Assembly: GCF_024586455.1 (NCBI RefSeq)
Contig: NC_065921.1
Location: 21,020,635-21,084,634 of the forward strand
Source of the DNA: Bactrocera neohumeralis
Lineage: Eukaryota > Arthropoda > Insecta > Diptera > Tephritidae
Direction of reading: 5' to 3'
Length of the DNA stretch: 64,000 nucleotides
Below the pieces are notes generated by a model that searched no databases, was not told the DNA's origin, and saw nothing but the letters and a program-made list of their open reading frames with translations. Below, one piece after another: positions 21,552 through 32,327 of this stretch. Made by a program: the position numbers and the translations under genes. Position 1 is the stretch's first letter. The number at the start of each line of letters is the position of its first letter.

Positions 21552-22935
21552 ATAAATTTGAACTAAATATTTACAACAATTTCCCGAAAAGTCAAGCTCT
21601 TTAGAAACTGTGGAAATCATGACCACACCCTAGTACTAAGATAAGTAAGTAGATAAAGTAACATATTGCCAGCGCTAAGCACAGCTCATAACTATAATAA
21701 GCCAAAGCAAATCTTGTATGCTTCCAACACAGCTTGTTTTCTGATTCCACAACCGCATTATTTACATACATATAAATATTTGCTGATATTAGTACAACAA
21801 ATAAATACGAGTAGTTTAACCCATTTACTGTTTTATTGTTTGTATTGCTGTGCAATAGCATTCAGGACTTATCCGTCTACTTACCGCTTTATGTACTTGG
21901 TTTTTTCAAAGAATATTTCTATTTTGTTGCTATTCTCTCGGACACACATTCACCACTGCACATATCTCCGCTCATGTGCTTTTTGTTGGCATTCCATTTC
22001 CGCTTCCCTCTTATATGCATATATATGAGCATATGCCACAATACATGTGTATATGCATAAGAGTAAGTACTTTGCTTTATTTTATTTGTGTTGTTGTGGT
22101 GCATGGCAAAATCATAATAAAGTTGTTGAACTATTTTACATTTCGCATTCATACACAGTCTCATATGCACAGTTGATGCGCAGCTTCTCAAACACACTTT
22201 TTTCCATTTTCCGCGTTTAATGTGTAATATGCGAGCACACACATACACATACACATCCATCTAGATCCCACTCTGCGCGGCTTGCATGCTCTTCAACGTC
22301 GAGAAGCTGCCACTGTTGTGTTGCTATTGTTTAAAGCGCCGACTATTGTCAATATGATATTGCGCTGCACTCAGCGGTATTAAAAATAAGGCGCTAGTGT
22401 GGCGCTGTGTAGAGTTTAAGCATTTGGGCGCCTTGCGGTATGCAACGAATGCGCTTATAAGCTTGCGGTATGCATTGTGTATAAGTCAAGTGATGTGCGC
22501 TATTTTCAAATGAAATAGAAAAAAATCTTATCAATTTGACTTATTATTTCTATTTTGGTACTTGGCCCAAATAACTGTGGTAATAGAGGTGAGGAAATGG
22601 TATTAGAAACAAAGAAATAGATATATGTACAAGTGCAGATCAGAGGTGATCGATTTTTTTATATTAAAATTGCGGGAATTGTTCTACAGATTATTTTGAA
22701 CAACTTTGCCTAAAATAATATGGGTCTAAAACCGTTTTCGAACAAGCGGTTTTTTAGTTGAAGTTTGATTTCTAAGATTAGGAACTGATACCGGGTATGA
22801 AATATATTTTCCATTGAACGAATTATAAATTTAAATTAAAAACTCAAAGAGTCAAGAAAAAAGTCTTTCGTATTTTCTGAATAAATGATTGTATAAGAGA
22901 TATGTATATGTATGACGATAGCCATAAGATCCATT
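21552..22935. other. Repeat-poor non-coding stretch with small repeats
   Basis: 22250-22510 is GC-richer with several GCGC sites. It contains CTTGCGGTATGCA twice, 30 bp apart (22432 and 22462). Frames of 113 and 120 codons on opposite strands (21666-22260) are unsupported. Candidate host regulatory DNA. Confidence 0.35.
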
Positions 22936-23240
22936 TTTAAGGGGTTGCATGGGTTTCCTCGTGTAAAAGAGCATTTTTTCAACTATTTTTTCCTCATAAG
23001 TATAAAAAATGAAATGTTTTATACGAATTTTTTATTGTTAAAAACATGCACTATTAACGAAAAAATTCTGAAATTTTTGGAAAAAAATAATTTAATTGAG
23101 AATAATTTAACAGAGAAAATTTCGCGACATTTTTTTTTTTAAATGGTTGTAATCGAAAAAAAGTCCTTTACTCAAGTCTCTAAGAATTGCATCTCAAGGA
23201 TTTGTGTACATTTTCAATTTTGTGGTTTTTTCACAAATCT
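22936..23240 (+). repeat. Dispersed repeat family D, left part
   Basis: Starts TTTTAAGGGGTTGCATGGGT. It shares blocks with 50921-51475: ACTATTAACRAARAAATT, AAAATTTCGCGACATTTTTT, GTTGTAATCGAAAAAAA and CAAGTCT.TAAGAATTG. The TTAA plus G-run start is like the TTAA MITEs. Non-coding. Confidence 0.7.
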
Positions 23241-23426
23241 CACTACATTCTTTTCCATAGTTGTTGAAATTTTTGGTTTCCGTCCGAGTGTTTCGTATTG
23301 CTGTCTACATTTTATTGCATTTTCTAGCATTATTTTAAAGCATTTCAACATATCGTCTTTTATTCGATACAAAAATTCTAATTTATGAAGGTGTTTTATT
23401 CTCGAAGATGAGCACCACAATGCCAT
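23214..23426 (-). pseudogene. Possible Tc1-like transposase N-terminal fragment
   Basis: The 70-codon frame ends with YETLGRKPKISTTMEKNVVR and FVKKPQN. This resembles the Gly-Arg-Lys-Pro-Lys hinge and second HTH start of Tc1-type transposases. The first half is not clearly a helix-turn-helix. It interrupts family D. Weak call. Confidence 0.35.
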
Positions 23427-23770
23427 CTTCTACCAATTTTGAATCACTATCACTTTAACTAATGAAAGATATCTGCTGGGTGTATCAGAAAATGTTAGAC
23501 GGCGTGATTTTCCTGTAGATATGTGCATTCCGTTCCTAGAATAAGTTTTAAACTTTTTTGGTTCAAGAGTTACTATGGACCCTAATCTTAATTTTAGTCT
23601 TCATATTGATACCATAGTCCTGAAAGCGTCGTCTTCTGTTGCGTCGTTGTAAAGGCATGACGGCTCTTCGACTTTTACCATTATTTGGAAGTACTTTTTG
23701 AAGTATCCGTAACCGGATAACAGCTGGGTTGTGTAAAAATTCTTCCAACTTACGGCTTTTTCATAAGTCT
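23427..23770. other. Unclassified stretch
   Basis: A 61-codon Arg-rich minus-strand frame (23563-23748) has no recognised domain. Nothing else seen. Confidence 0.3.
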
Positions 23771-24663
23771 ACAGGGTGCGTTCCAAAGTAAACAGGACTT
23801 AAAAAAAACAGAACAAATGGTTTCAATTTATTTTATTCAAAATAGTCTCCTTCTGCTTCAATACAGCTTTTTGCACGGTCCAAAAGCATGTCGAACGAGC
23901 GTTTTAGCACGTTGGGCGGTATGGCCGCCAGTATGCCAGTGCAAGCTTTTTAAATAGCCCCTTCGTCTGCATAACGCTTTCCTTTCATGGGCAAATGCAT
24001 TTTTCCGAAAAGGAAAAGTCGCACGGTGCCATATTAGGTGAATACGGGGAGTGGTTAATAGTTAAAATGTGATTTTTGGTCAAATAATCGTTCTTCGAAT
24101 CTTGGATTCTGAGCAATTTTTGGTCGTCAGTCAATAAGTGCGGAACAAACCGTGCACACACCTTTCGTAAGCCCAAATGTTCGGTCAAAATGCGATAAGT
24201 CGATGTTTTGGAGATGTTCAATTCTATTTCCATGAATTTCAATGATGATTTTGGCTGATTTTTGATGGATTCACTCACAGTTTCGATGGAATTTCCGGTG
24301 ATCACGGATTTTGATAGGCCCACATGTTGATCGTCATTTATGTTCTCACGACCACTTTGAAAACTTTGAAACCACTCGTGCACTCTTTTACGGGATAGGC
24401 AATCAACGTCATTGAAACGTTTCGGTAAAAGTTTTACTATTTTAAAACAAAATTTAATGTTGGCTCATTGTTCGAAGCACATTTTCGCACCGATAACACC
24501 AACATACTGACACTTAAAACGCAATAACTTCACTTCCAATATATGAAATGTCATGAAATTCTCACTCGATAATCAATAAAGATAGCAAATTCTTACGCAC
24601 CAGTCGACATATAGATGGCACCACCAGGGAGCGCTAGATTCAAGTTAATTTGGATCACACCTT
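23771..24663 (-). mobile_element. Internally deleted mariner element with both ends
   Basis: The left end is CAGGGTGCGTTCCAAAGTAA and the right end is its degenerate inverse (TTTGGATCACACCTTG). On the minus strand the transposase keeps its N-terminal part: a start region near 24450, VHEWFQSFQSGRENINDDQH, SVITGNSIETVSESIKNQPK, MEIELNISKTSTYRILTEHL and VCARFVPHLL. It then jumps straight to DYLTKNHILTINHSPYSPN and APCDFSFSEK. The region with the first two catalytic Asp residues is gone; the third Asp (PCDF) remains. A deletion derivative, therefore non-autonomous. The 43309 element is the same lineage. Confidence 0.85.
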
Positions 24664-25517
24664 GTCGATATATTATTAGTCTGGCCGTCCATCTGCTGCG
24701 ACTCTCATTTTCCCATCTTTGTTGCCATGTTGTTATTGTATCTTTCTTTATTTGTTCTGTTGTGCTCTTATTATTATCGAATATTTTCTTTAGTTCCCAC
24801 AGCTTTTTCCTTTTATATGCTAGAAGGTCAATTGGGGCATTACCGCTTATAACTAATATTGCATCACCTACCACTGTTCGGGTGGGAAGATGATATTCGC
24901 TGCTTTCGCTACGGCGTGCTGGATTTGCACTCAGAAGGTTAGTTTAGGGCCCAGTCTTACGCCTAGGTAGTTTACTGTTTTTTGTGTCCTAAGAAAATCC
25001 GTAGTCGTTTGCATACTTATATCCAGGGGTATGTGCTTATTAGTAGCTCAGTTTTTTTCCGTAGCGTGCTGGAGGTTGTGTGAGTCGAGCCATGCTTGCT
25101 TCCGTATCATGAGTTTTTTTATAGCGTCGTAGCCAATGTTCCACAAGTCTGGGCATAAGATGGATCCTTTTTCAAGGGTTCAATGAATATTCCGGCTTCG
25201 AGACGAGTGTTGTACTTATTTAATAGTAATGCCGGTCGTTCTGCAGCGATTGTTTTCAGGATTTCTGCTGAGATCCCGTTTGGGCCGGGTAATTTGTTGG
25301 CTTTGAGCTTGTCAGTGGCTAGTTGCAGCTCTTCAAGGGAAAACTGGGGGTTTTGCAAAAATTGTAAAGTATGTTCTGGACCACTAGCCCTTTTTTCGTG
25401 TGTAGAGAAGAGTGCATCCACGATCTGATCCATTTTGGCAGCGTTTAAGTCAGGCGGCTTTGCTTGAGCGTCGAGTTTTTTCATTATTTTTTTATACCCA
25501 AGTCCCCAGAGGTTTTT
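24664..25517 (-). pseudogene. Non-LTR retrotransposon RT relic, main part
   Basis: ORF2 of a Jockey/R1-like retrotransposon. The upper section reads NLWGLGYKKIMKKLDAQAKP, DALFSTHEKRASGPEHTLQ, FSLEELQLATDKLKANKLPG, PNGISAEILKTI (RT motif 0/1) and LLNKYNTRLEAGIF. The central palm with YADD is deleted. A thumb-like section follows with frameshifts (HIPLDISMQTT-like, KTVNYLGVRLDPKL-like). The frame 24874-24670 then gives DAILVISGNAPIDLLAYKRK and TTWQQRWENESRSRWTARLI. It ends abruptly at the mariner border at 24663. Confidence 0.8.
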
Positions 25518-26412
25518 ATACTCTCGCAACAATGTTGCTAAAGGAGAGTATTATAGTTTTGTTCACATAACGGTTGTTTGTAAGTCCTAAAACTAAAAGA
25601 CCAGGGTTATATATACCAAAGTGATCCTTCGAAATCCGGATGTCTGTCTGTCCGTCCGTCTGTCCGTCCGTATGTCAGTCCGTTCGTCCGTGCAAGCTGT
25701 AACTTGAGTAAATATTGAGATATCATAATGAAACTTAGTACACGTATTTCTTGGCTCCATAAGAAGGTTAAGTTCGAAGATGGGCAAAATCGGCAAACTG
25801 CCACGCCCACAAAATGGCGGAAACCGAAAACCTATAAAGTGTCATAGCTAAGCCATAAATAAATATATTAAAGTGAAATTTGGCGTTTAACGTCTACTAT
25901 AGCTATGTCAACCAAATTCTATAGAGTCGTTTCCTTCAGGCATTTCCATATACAGTTCAAAAATGGAAGAAATCGGATAATAACCACGCCCACCTCCCAT
26001 ACAAAGGTTATGTTGAAAATCACTAATGACTAACAAAAAACGTCAGAAACACTAAATTTTACAGAAGAAATGGCCGAAGGCTTACAGGCTTTATTTGAAA
26101 ATTTTTTACTAGACCCAGTATATAATATTTTCTTAACACCCTGATGACATGTACGAAATATGGGTGAAATCGGTTCACAATCACGCCTTCTTCCAATATA
26201 ACGCTATTTTGAATTCCATCTGATGCCTTCTCTGTATAATACGAGTATGTATATACATTAGGAACCAATGATGATAGCGGAATAAAACTTTACACAAATA
26301 CGGTATTTGAAAAATATGTAAATGACTGATAATGAAATCTCGATTATCACTTTATTGTGCGAGAGTATAAAATGTTCGGTGACACCCGAACTTAGCCCTT
26401 CCTTACTTGTTG
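25517..26412 (+). repeat. Dispersed repeat family B, complete copy
   Basis: The 5' end TATACTCTCGCAAC...GTTGC...GAGAGTAT forms a palindrome (25517-25552). A (GTCY)n tract follows at 25640-25695. The body contains CACGCCCAC blocks. Near the 3' end GCGAGAGTATA (26359) is the inverse of the 5' TATACTCTCGC, then comes a perfect hairpin GTTCGGTGACACCCGAAC (26374-26391) and a T-rich CTTACTTG end. It interrupts the reverse transcriptase relic, which continues at 26413. Non-coding. I infer a Helentron-like non-autonomous element. Confidence 0.85.
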
Positions 26413-26480
26413 TTATTATCCTCGCGTAGTTTCTCCCACTATCAGAGGTTTTGATGATCCGAATATTACATGTCATTACT
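26413..26480 (-). pseudogene. Non-LTR RT relic, part beyond family B
   Basis: On the minus strand WEKLREDNNN leads into the family B border. Joined to the other side it gives EDNNNLWGLG, the conserved stretch before RT motif 0. This shows one gene split by the insertion. Confidence 0.7.
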
Positions 26481-28544
26481 TGTTTCATATATGATCCAAA
26501 AAATATATCGTTGAGCCGCTAAGTTGTAGTTTTCAGAAATATTTCGACACCAGCCACCACATAATAATAGGATTTCAGTATGATATTTAAAAATCTAAAA
26601 CTTTTTTTGCATTTGGCGTAGTGAGCTACTAAGTCCAGGGCTGAGCATACCACAAATATGAAACAAAAGTTGACTCCAAATATGAGATAATCCACAACAT
26701 AATGTGTAAAGTCACTTCTAATTGTTTACGATCTCGAAATTATGCCAACAAACAAAAACTTTATTCAATAATTTACTTTGAACTCCATATTTCCATGCTC
26801 TTCTTTCACTTTGCGAAGATGTAAATAAATAAATTTGAGCACTACTACAACAAAAACATCGATTTGTACTCATGCTTCCGGTCATTTTAACACTTTCGGC
26901 CATTGCAGTCAACTTTGCCGTTATAGTTTTTACGAAAGTATGTACAAGTATGTCTGTGTGTGGTTTTATTGGGACTGTTGTAGTTATTACTGTTGGAAAA
27001 ATCAAAAACTTTCAAACAAATTCCCTCGTAAATCTTTGAGAATAGTTTTTATGGCGCTAAAAAAGGGTAAATTATCATACCCCTGCTCGCTAGCGTAGCA
27101 CACACACTCGTATATGTGCGTATGTATAAGTCACGGCTGAGATTAGTTTTGGGTGACAAACGAACTGTATTATATTTGTGACTGCATCACTCCCCAGCAT
27201 CTCTAGCCACCCACCCACCCACACATAAGTAAATACTACGAACAGTTGCTGTTACCAGACACCACACATGCACTTTAGCTGACACACACCGTTATTTGCC
27301 GCCACTTTTCGGTAACTATTTTCGGAATGACGAAAGAAAAACTATGAAAAACTACGCCAATGCCGACAGCAGTTCAGCAGTTGAATGGTTTAGAGCAGCC
27401 ACTCGGCGCATATCATATGCACATACACCGAGACGCACATGTTTGAGTGTGTGAGTGTGTGTGCGTTTGTGTTTCGACAAAAAATCAAAATGCAATTTCA
27501 CATTTCTAAGCCATAAAGTTCGCATAAAAATTCCATTGGTTTGGTGGCTTGCAGACTCAGGACTCTGCTGCTTGCTGACTTCTTCGGTTTTTCGTTTTTG
27601 CTCGCTTGCTTACCTCCTCGACCTCAACGCAATCCATCGTTGTTATTGCTGTTGTTTGTTGCTTTGGTGTTTCGTATTAATGCCGTAGTTACCAGTGGGT
27701 GATGTGCTGTTCTTCGGGCGTACAGATTTAATGGCACGTTTGCTGCTGGCGCGGTTGAGCTCTTGGTTTATAGTCGAGTCGAGCATACATCGAGTGCGGA
27801 TGGATTTGTTGGCGAAATGCGTGGAAATAACCTGTGACTTGGCGAATATATGAAATGTAGTCAAGTGGAAAAGGTGTGTGAGATTTTTAAGCACAATTTG
27901 TATTTGTATTGAAGGACAAAATTTATTGAAGACTTAATTATGGATGGAAATAAAGCATTAGGAAATTAATATGAGCATGCTTCGTTTAATATTCAATATT
28001 TTTCTTGACCACTAATTATATATCAAATCATCACATACATATATATATGACTGGATATATGGTATATATATGACTGAAAGGATAAGCCCAATCTAGATCT
28101 CAAAAAATGTTTAACCTTAACTACTTATATTGAGGGTATTTGTATATTAACACACAAAAAGCTGGTTACTGGGTTAATCTTTGTAATCACCTTTTCCAAA
28201 AGGCCTCAACGGGCAATGGTGACTCTAGAAAATTGTGTTATCTGAAAGAAGGTAAAAAGCGGGTTATCGATCTATATACAACTCCTCAACGAATTTAACA
28301 CAGAAGTCCCAGTGGAAGATTTTTAATGTAGTTTCAAAAGTTTTCACAAGAATCTTGTTTTTATTACAACCGATTTCGATAAACATTAAATCCATTAAAC
28401 GGTTATGATAGAAATAACTAAAAATGTCATAGTTGTCGTAAGAAGGACACTAAAAACCACAAGTTTAGCTATAGAGATGATCTACTAAGCTTTTTTTGTG
28501 GATCAGTTCAGAAATCAGATAATGGTCGCAGGCTACTCGCTATA
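26481..28544. other. Repeat-poor non-coding stretch
   Basis: Simple repeats only: CCCACCCACCCAC near 27210, GTGTGAGTGTGTGTG near 27450, and ATATATATGACTG twice near 28045-28075. Frames of 77-95 codons on both strands at 26718-27894 lack domains. Possibly host intergenic or intronic DNA. Confidence 0.4.
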
Positions 28545-28770
28545 ATAATGTAACCATGGAAAATTGGTTACCAGTTGGGGTTATGCTTTTGGCTTGGGAC
28601 CCGCCATGTAAACATAATATATAATTCCAATGAAAGGTATATGGTATTCCTGCGAAACTCATACATTTATGTAGAAAGTATTTGAACACAATCATCAGCT
28701 CCGTCAAAATCGGAAACGACAGCTCCGGGCCGTTCGATAACAGACAAAGTCTGTTTAATCTAAAAGTACA
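28545..28770 (+). repeat. Endonuclease-RT retrotransposon 5' fragment
   Basis: Shares ordered blocks with 8255-8474 (GGTTATGC, TTGGGACCCGCCATGTAAA, CAATGAAAG). It lies immediately before the C-terminal reverse transcriptase frame at 28774, so this copy has lost its internal endonuclease and RT palm regions. Confidence 0.45.
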
Positions 28771-28773
28771 ACT

Positions 28774-29465
28774 ATGCTAAGGTACGCGGTTAATATTGAC
28801 GTAGAAGATCTTAATAATAGAGCCGTAAACGCAACCTCGGGCACAATAGACTTAAGGTCGCGTTGCATTCCTCGTCTAACTCAGCGCAGTCTATCCAGCC
28901 TAGAAAAAGAAGCGAGGGAGGTTGGTCTTGTGGTGGACGTGAACAAGTACTTGGAGGAGAGAAACAAAGATTCTTCCCGACTCGTGAACAACGTCACTAT
29001 TGGGAGCTATAAATTTGAAAAATTGAAGACAGCAGATGATACTTTGGGATCGCTAGGCAATTGATAAGCAGATTCCTCTTTAGACGAACAAAAAGTCTCT
29101 CATCCTTCCCAAAATAATAAGAAAACGCTATGAGCATTCGAATGAACAGTTCTCCGCAAGACCTTTGGAGCTATCTGTGTGAGCGATGAATATCGAAGAA
29201 TCTAGAAACACGAGCTGTATGACCTCTAAGACGACATGAATCTTGTTAATCGCATAAAAATTCAATGAATGCACTGGTTAGGTAATGTCGTTCACTTGGA
29301 ATCTGATGCTGCTGCGAAAAGTTCCTTCGATTCGAGACCCATGGGTGGACAACGAAAGCAAGAGCGTCCACGCATCCAATGGAAAGACCAAGTTCACAGC
29401 GACCCATCTGTACTTGACATGTATAACTGTTGTGACGTCGCAAAGGATAAAGGCAGCTGGTGAAA
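28774..29465 (+). pseudogene. Endonuclease-RT type retrotransposon relic (C-terminal)
   Basis: C-terminal part of a non-LTR reverse transcriptase of the insect endonuclease-RT class (often annotated 'craniofacial development protein 2-like' neighbours). It reads LSSLEKEAREVGLVVDVNKY, NVTIGSYKFEKLKTADDTLG and, after stops and a frameshift, VLRKTFGAICVSDEYRR, HELYDL, NLVNRIKIQ and MHWLGNVVHLESDAAAKSS. It then gives RPRIQWKDQVHSD and VAKDKGSW. These match, in order, the helical region behind the RT palm and the Trp-Leu-Gly-His-Val tail motif. Palm and endonuclease are absent. Confidence 0.75.
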
Positions 29466-30071
29466 ATTTGTGTTCAAAATCCAGGCTTGCCAGGATTATA
29501 GTGCCAAAGAGCATGAAGAGGACATCTAAACGGTGATTCATTTCGAGGTTCTCTACTTTTTTAAAGAAAAAACACAGAAACTGCAATATAGGAATATTTA
29601 TTATCAGTCGAAAAATCATTCTTTCACAATTATTTTTTGAGGATTATCTCTTTCAAATGTTGGTCGCGGGTACTTCTTCAGATGCTCATCAACCGCTAAC
29701 GAAAAGCTAAATATTTCCAAAAATACTTGAGAACCAATTTCTGATAACCCTTCGTACAACACATATATAATAATTGGTTGAATTTTGCAAAAATTCATCT
29801 TGCCCAAAAATCAGCCAAATAAAACTCATTTATTTAAATATGGAGAAAATCTTATTTCTATCTGTGCACTGGATATGCATCGTATGACATTCAACGCGGT
29901 AATTACGCTCAATTACTCAGCCGACCAAGTGAAGGAAGCATTCGGTCAACCGAACGCAAATACAAACAATCATGTGGTGAATTACTTCAGCGGTTACTTG
30001 GTGCGCCAATTTCACGTATTCGTAACATACATACAGCTGTCAGTAGTTACGGGCGACCGCTCCTCCACCCT
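29466..30071. other. Non-coding, nothing recognised
   Basis: AT-rich to 29830, then less so up to the candidate promoter at 30072. The 127-codon frame at 29785-30168 shows no domain. Confidence 0.35.
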
Positions 30072-30110
30072 TATAAAAGCTCGCTGCCATTCCCGTAATT
30101 CAACTTCAGC
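30072..30110 (+). promoter_or_regulatory. Candidate TATA-type core promoter
   Basis: TATAAAAG (30072-30079) is followed by an initiator-like TTCAACT with its A at 30102, exactly 30 bp downstream. This geometry fits an insect RNA polymerase II core promoter. No convincing downstream coding exon is visible: frames at 30155-30355 and 30313-30495 have no signal peptide or domain. It could serve an unseen spliced transcript or be coincidental. Confidence 0.35.
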
Positions 30111-31404
30111 TTTTAGCTATCTGATTCACTCCACAACTAACCTTTTCGTCGCCTTTGCTTTCATTTGATTTGAGTGCACATTTTTGTGGTGAAAAACCTT
30201 CTAAATTCACTGTTGCTTATTTGGATTTGGGTAGTCCGCTCCCCATCACCGCCTTGATCATTTATCGTCTCTTGTGCTGGTATCGCGGTGTCGGATCCGC
30301 CTGCATTGTTAGTTGCTGCCGTTGTGTTTGCCGCAGTCTTTGGCACTTGGCTTGAAAAAGCCTCGACACTTTTGCGTTTTCGTAATTAAATTAGTGTCGA
30401 CATTAGTTGCCGTTTGCTCTGGTTGCCACCTTCAATTGCATACTTCAACAGTTTGCCATTCTTTGCACTTTGCTTTTTGTCCATTGTTTGCCTGAGCATA
30501 TCCTTGCATTTGTCTGTCTTGCGTCCACCGCTCGGCTGGCTACCCAGGTATATATGTAAGTATGATTTTGTGTGTGGTGGTAAAACGTATCGTTCTATCA
30601 CTTTATGCCGTTCTTCTCCATTCGCCGCAGTTCCTCTTTTTTCTACATTCTATCTATTTTGTGGTCATTTTTGCGGTCATTTGTACTTTTAATGGCTGTT
30701 GGCTTTGGAGATGCTCGTGCTTTTGTGATTTTCGACGTTTAATTGGGATTTATATACACATGTACCGTTATACCTACATTTGAATATCGCACATAAGTGC
30801 GGAATTTGTTCAACTGATTATTCGTACTTTTCTGAATTGTACTTTAGGGGTTTTGGTTGGGGCTGTAAATATTAAAGATTTGTTCGGATTAACATTCACA
30901 TAGCTGCTGGATTTTATTGTGAGATATTTGATATGTTTTATTATACCAACAACTCGATCGTATTTTATTTGATGTTGTAAATTGTTTTTGGAAGGTATAC
31001 TTAACGCTTAATATCTAGCCTTTCGAGTAACTTAGGTACATGAGAACTGGTTTATTGTTTTAGTCCTTCAAAGCTTCTTCAATCAATCACAATGAGGTAA
31101 ATCTATGGCATAGGTTAAGTTTTACCGCTACTTCCAAAAGACTTTTATTATTATACTAAAAAAACGTTTTTGTGAATCCCGAATCAGTGTTTTAGATGGT
31201 GATAATATTCCTCAGCGATTTTGTGTGTGAGACTGATCTATTGAGAAATCTCAACCGTAGCCGTAGTTCCGTTACATTCCTCTATGTACTCCTTAGAATG
31301 TCTTTGGCTCTTGGACGTGGACTGCTATATGTATATAGTCCTTTGTGAAGCCATTCAAAAGAAAAACTCCTGTATTCGAACTTAAAAATTAGCAAAACGC
31401 TTAG
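30111..31404. other. Non-coding, nothing recognised
   Basis: 30150-30750 has many TTG/CTT triplets that create short cysteine- and leucine-rich frames. The rest is AT-rich. Confidence 0.35.
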
Positions 31405-31960
31405 TAGTCAATGCGAATTTGCACAGGCGTTTAATTTCCATTCCCGCCAGCTCGGTGGGATGTAAGAAGGTAAGCGCACCCAAGTGTTGTAAGTCTTTAC
31501 CTCACAAAAGCGGGACAGTTAAGCAGGAAGTGTTGAGTAGTTTCCATCTCATCAGCTTTTGCAGATGGCGCCTGGTAGAATTCCCAGCCTTACGGAGGCC
31601 AAAGGGATCACTAGATTTCTTGCCAACGATCTTGAGCCAAAAGGCTTTTGCGACAGCTCCCTTGCTAGCTCATCAGCTTTACAGTTTCGTGCCATTCCGC
31701 TGTGGTCTGGCACTTTTCCAGTCTTACCAATGCTATGGATGCGAGGTTAGGCACTTTCCAGCCCTGAACGCACTGTTCGTGGCTTTGCTATCTGAGTGGA
31801 TGATCCCTCCTCTGAAGGAGGCTACACTCCGGAGCGGTAAATCTATTCTATCTATCTGGAAGACACTGCAATAGTCAGGAGGTCTGAAACTGGAGTTGTC
31901 GGCAGACCCCTCCACCAACCTTCCCCCCAAGCTTTGACCCATCCGTGAAGAAGCTCACTG
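31405..31960 (-). pseudogene. Non-LTR retrotransposon RNase H relic
   Basis: Minus-strand RNase H domain of a Jockey/R1-like ORF2. It reads GGRLVEGSADNSSFRPPDYC, SVFQIDRIDLPLRSVASFRG, GIIHSDSKATNSAFRAGKCL, SIGKTGKVPDHSGMARNCKA, DELARELSQKPFGSR and LASVRLGILPGAICKS. The second catalytic Asp (HSDSKA) and the DHSG-MAxNxxADELAR block are readable. Frame changes occur near 31740 and 31620. Downstream to about 31405 the tail is degraded. Similar in type to 14680-15325. Confidence 0.75.
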
Positions 31961-32205
31961 TCCCTCTCCTTCAACGCTTCTTCCCACCAGCTACTTCCTC
32001 GTCGGTATGTGGGTAGAGAAAGAGCCGCCTGAGTTCAATTTGGCGAATCCATGATCCAAGTGATCCGGTATGAAGACAAAGTGAGTAAGGATATTCGAGT
32101 GTTCACACAGTTAAGAAAGCACTGTCTAAATTACGGTCGTACATTGTCGAAACTTGAACTTATTCTATGATTGGGCGTTGTCTTCAACGCTAGACACCTT
32201 GCGTG

Positions 32206-32327
32206 TATAAAAACCAAATACTAACTCGCAATTTCAAACCTTCTCAGTTAAAAGCCCAGCTTCAGTCCTTATTTCTTCAATCAGTCAATACAATTGCATT
32301 TATTTCTCTTCAAAATTTTTTGATTTG
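32206..32327 (+). promoter_or_regulatory. Candidate TATA promoter and non-coding first exon
   Basis: TATAAAAA (32206-32213) lies 30 bp before TTTCAAA (A at 32236), and a second initiator TCAGTT is at 32244. The following 80-90 bases contain no ATG and end in a splice donor TTTG|GTAAGA after 32327. This is the pattern of a TATA-driven, non-coding 5' exon. No acceptor was traced; the next kilobase is AT-rich. Confidence 0.4.

Noticed and set aside
21666..22260. Overlapping 113-120 codon frames on both strands
   Set aside because: Tyr/His/Cys-rich translations of CATA and TATG repeats. No recognisable protein.
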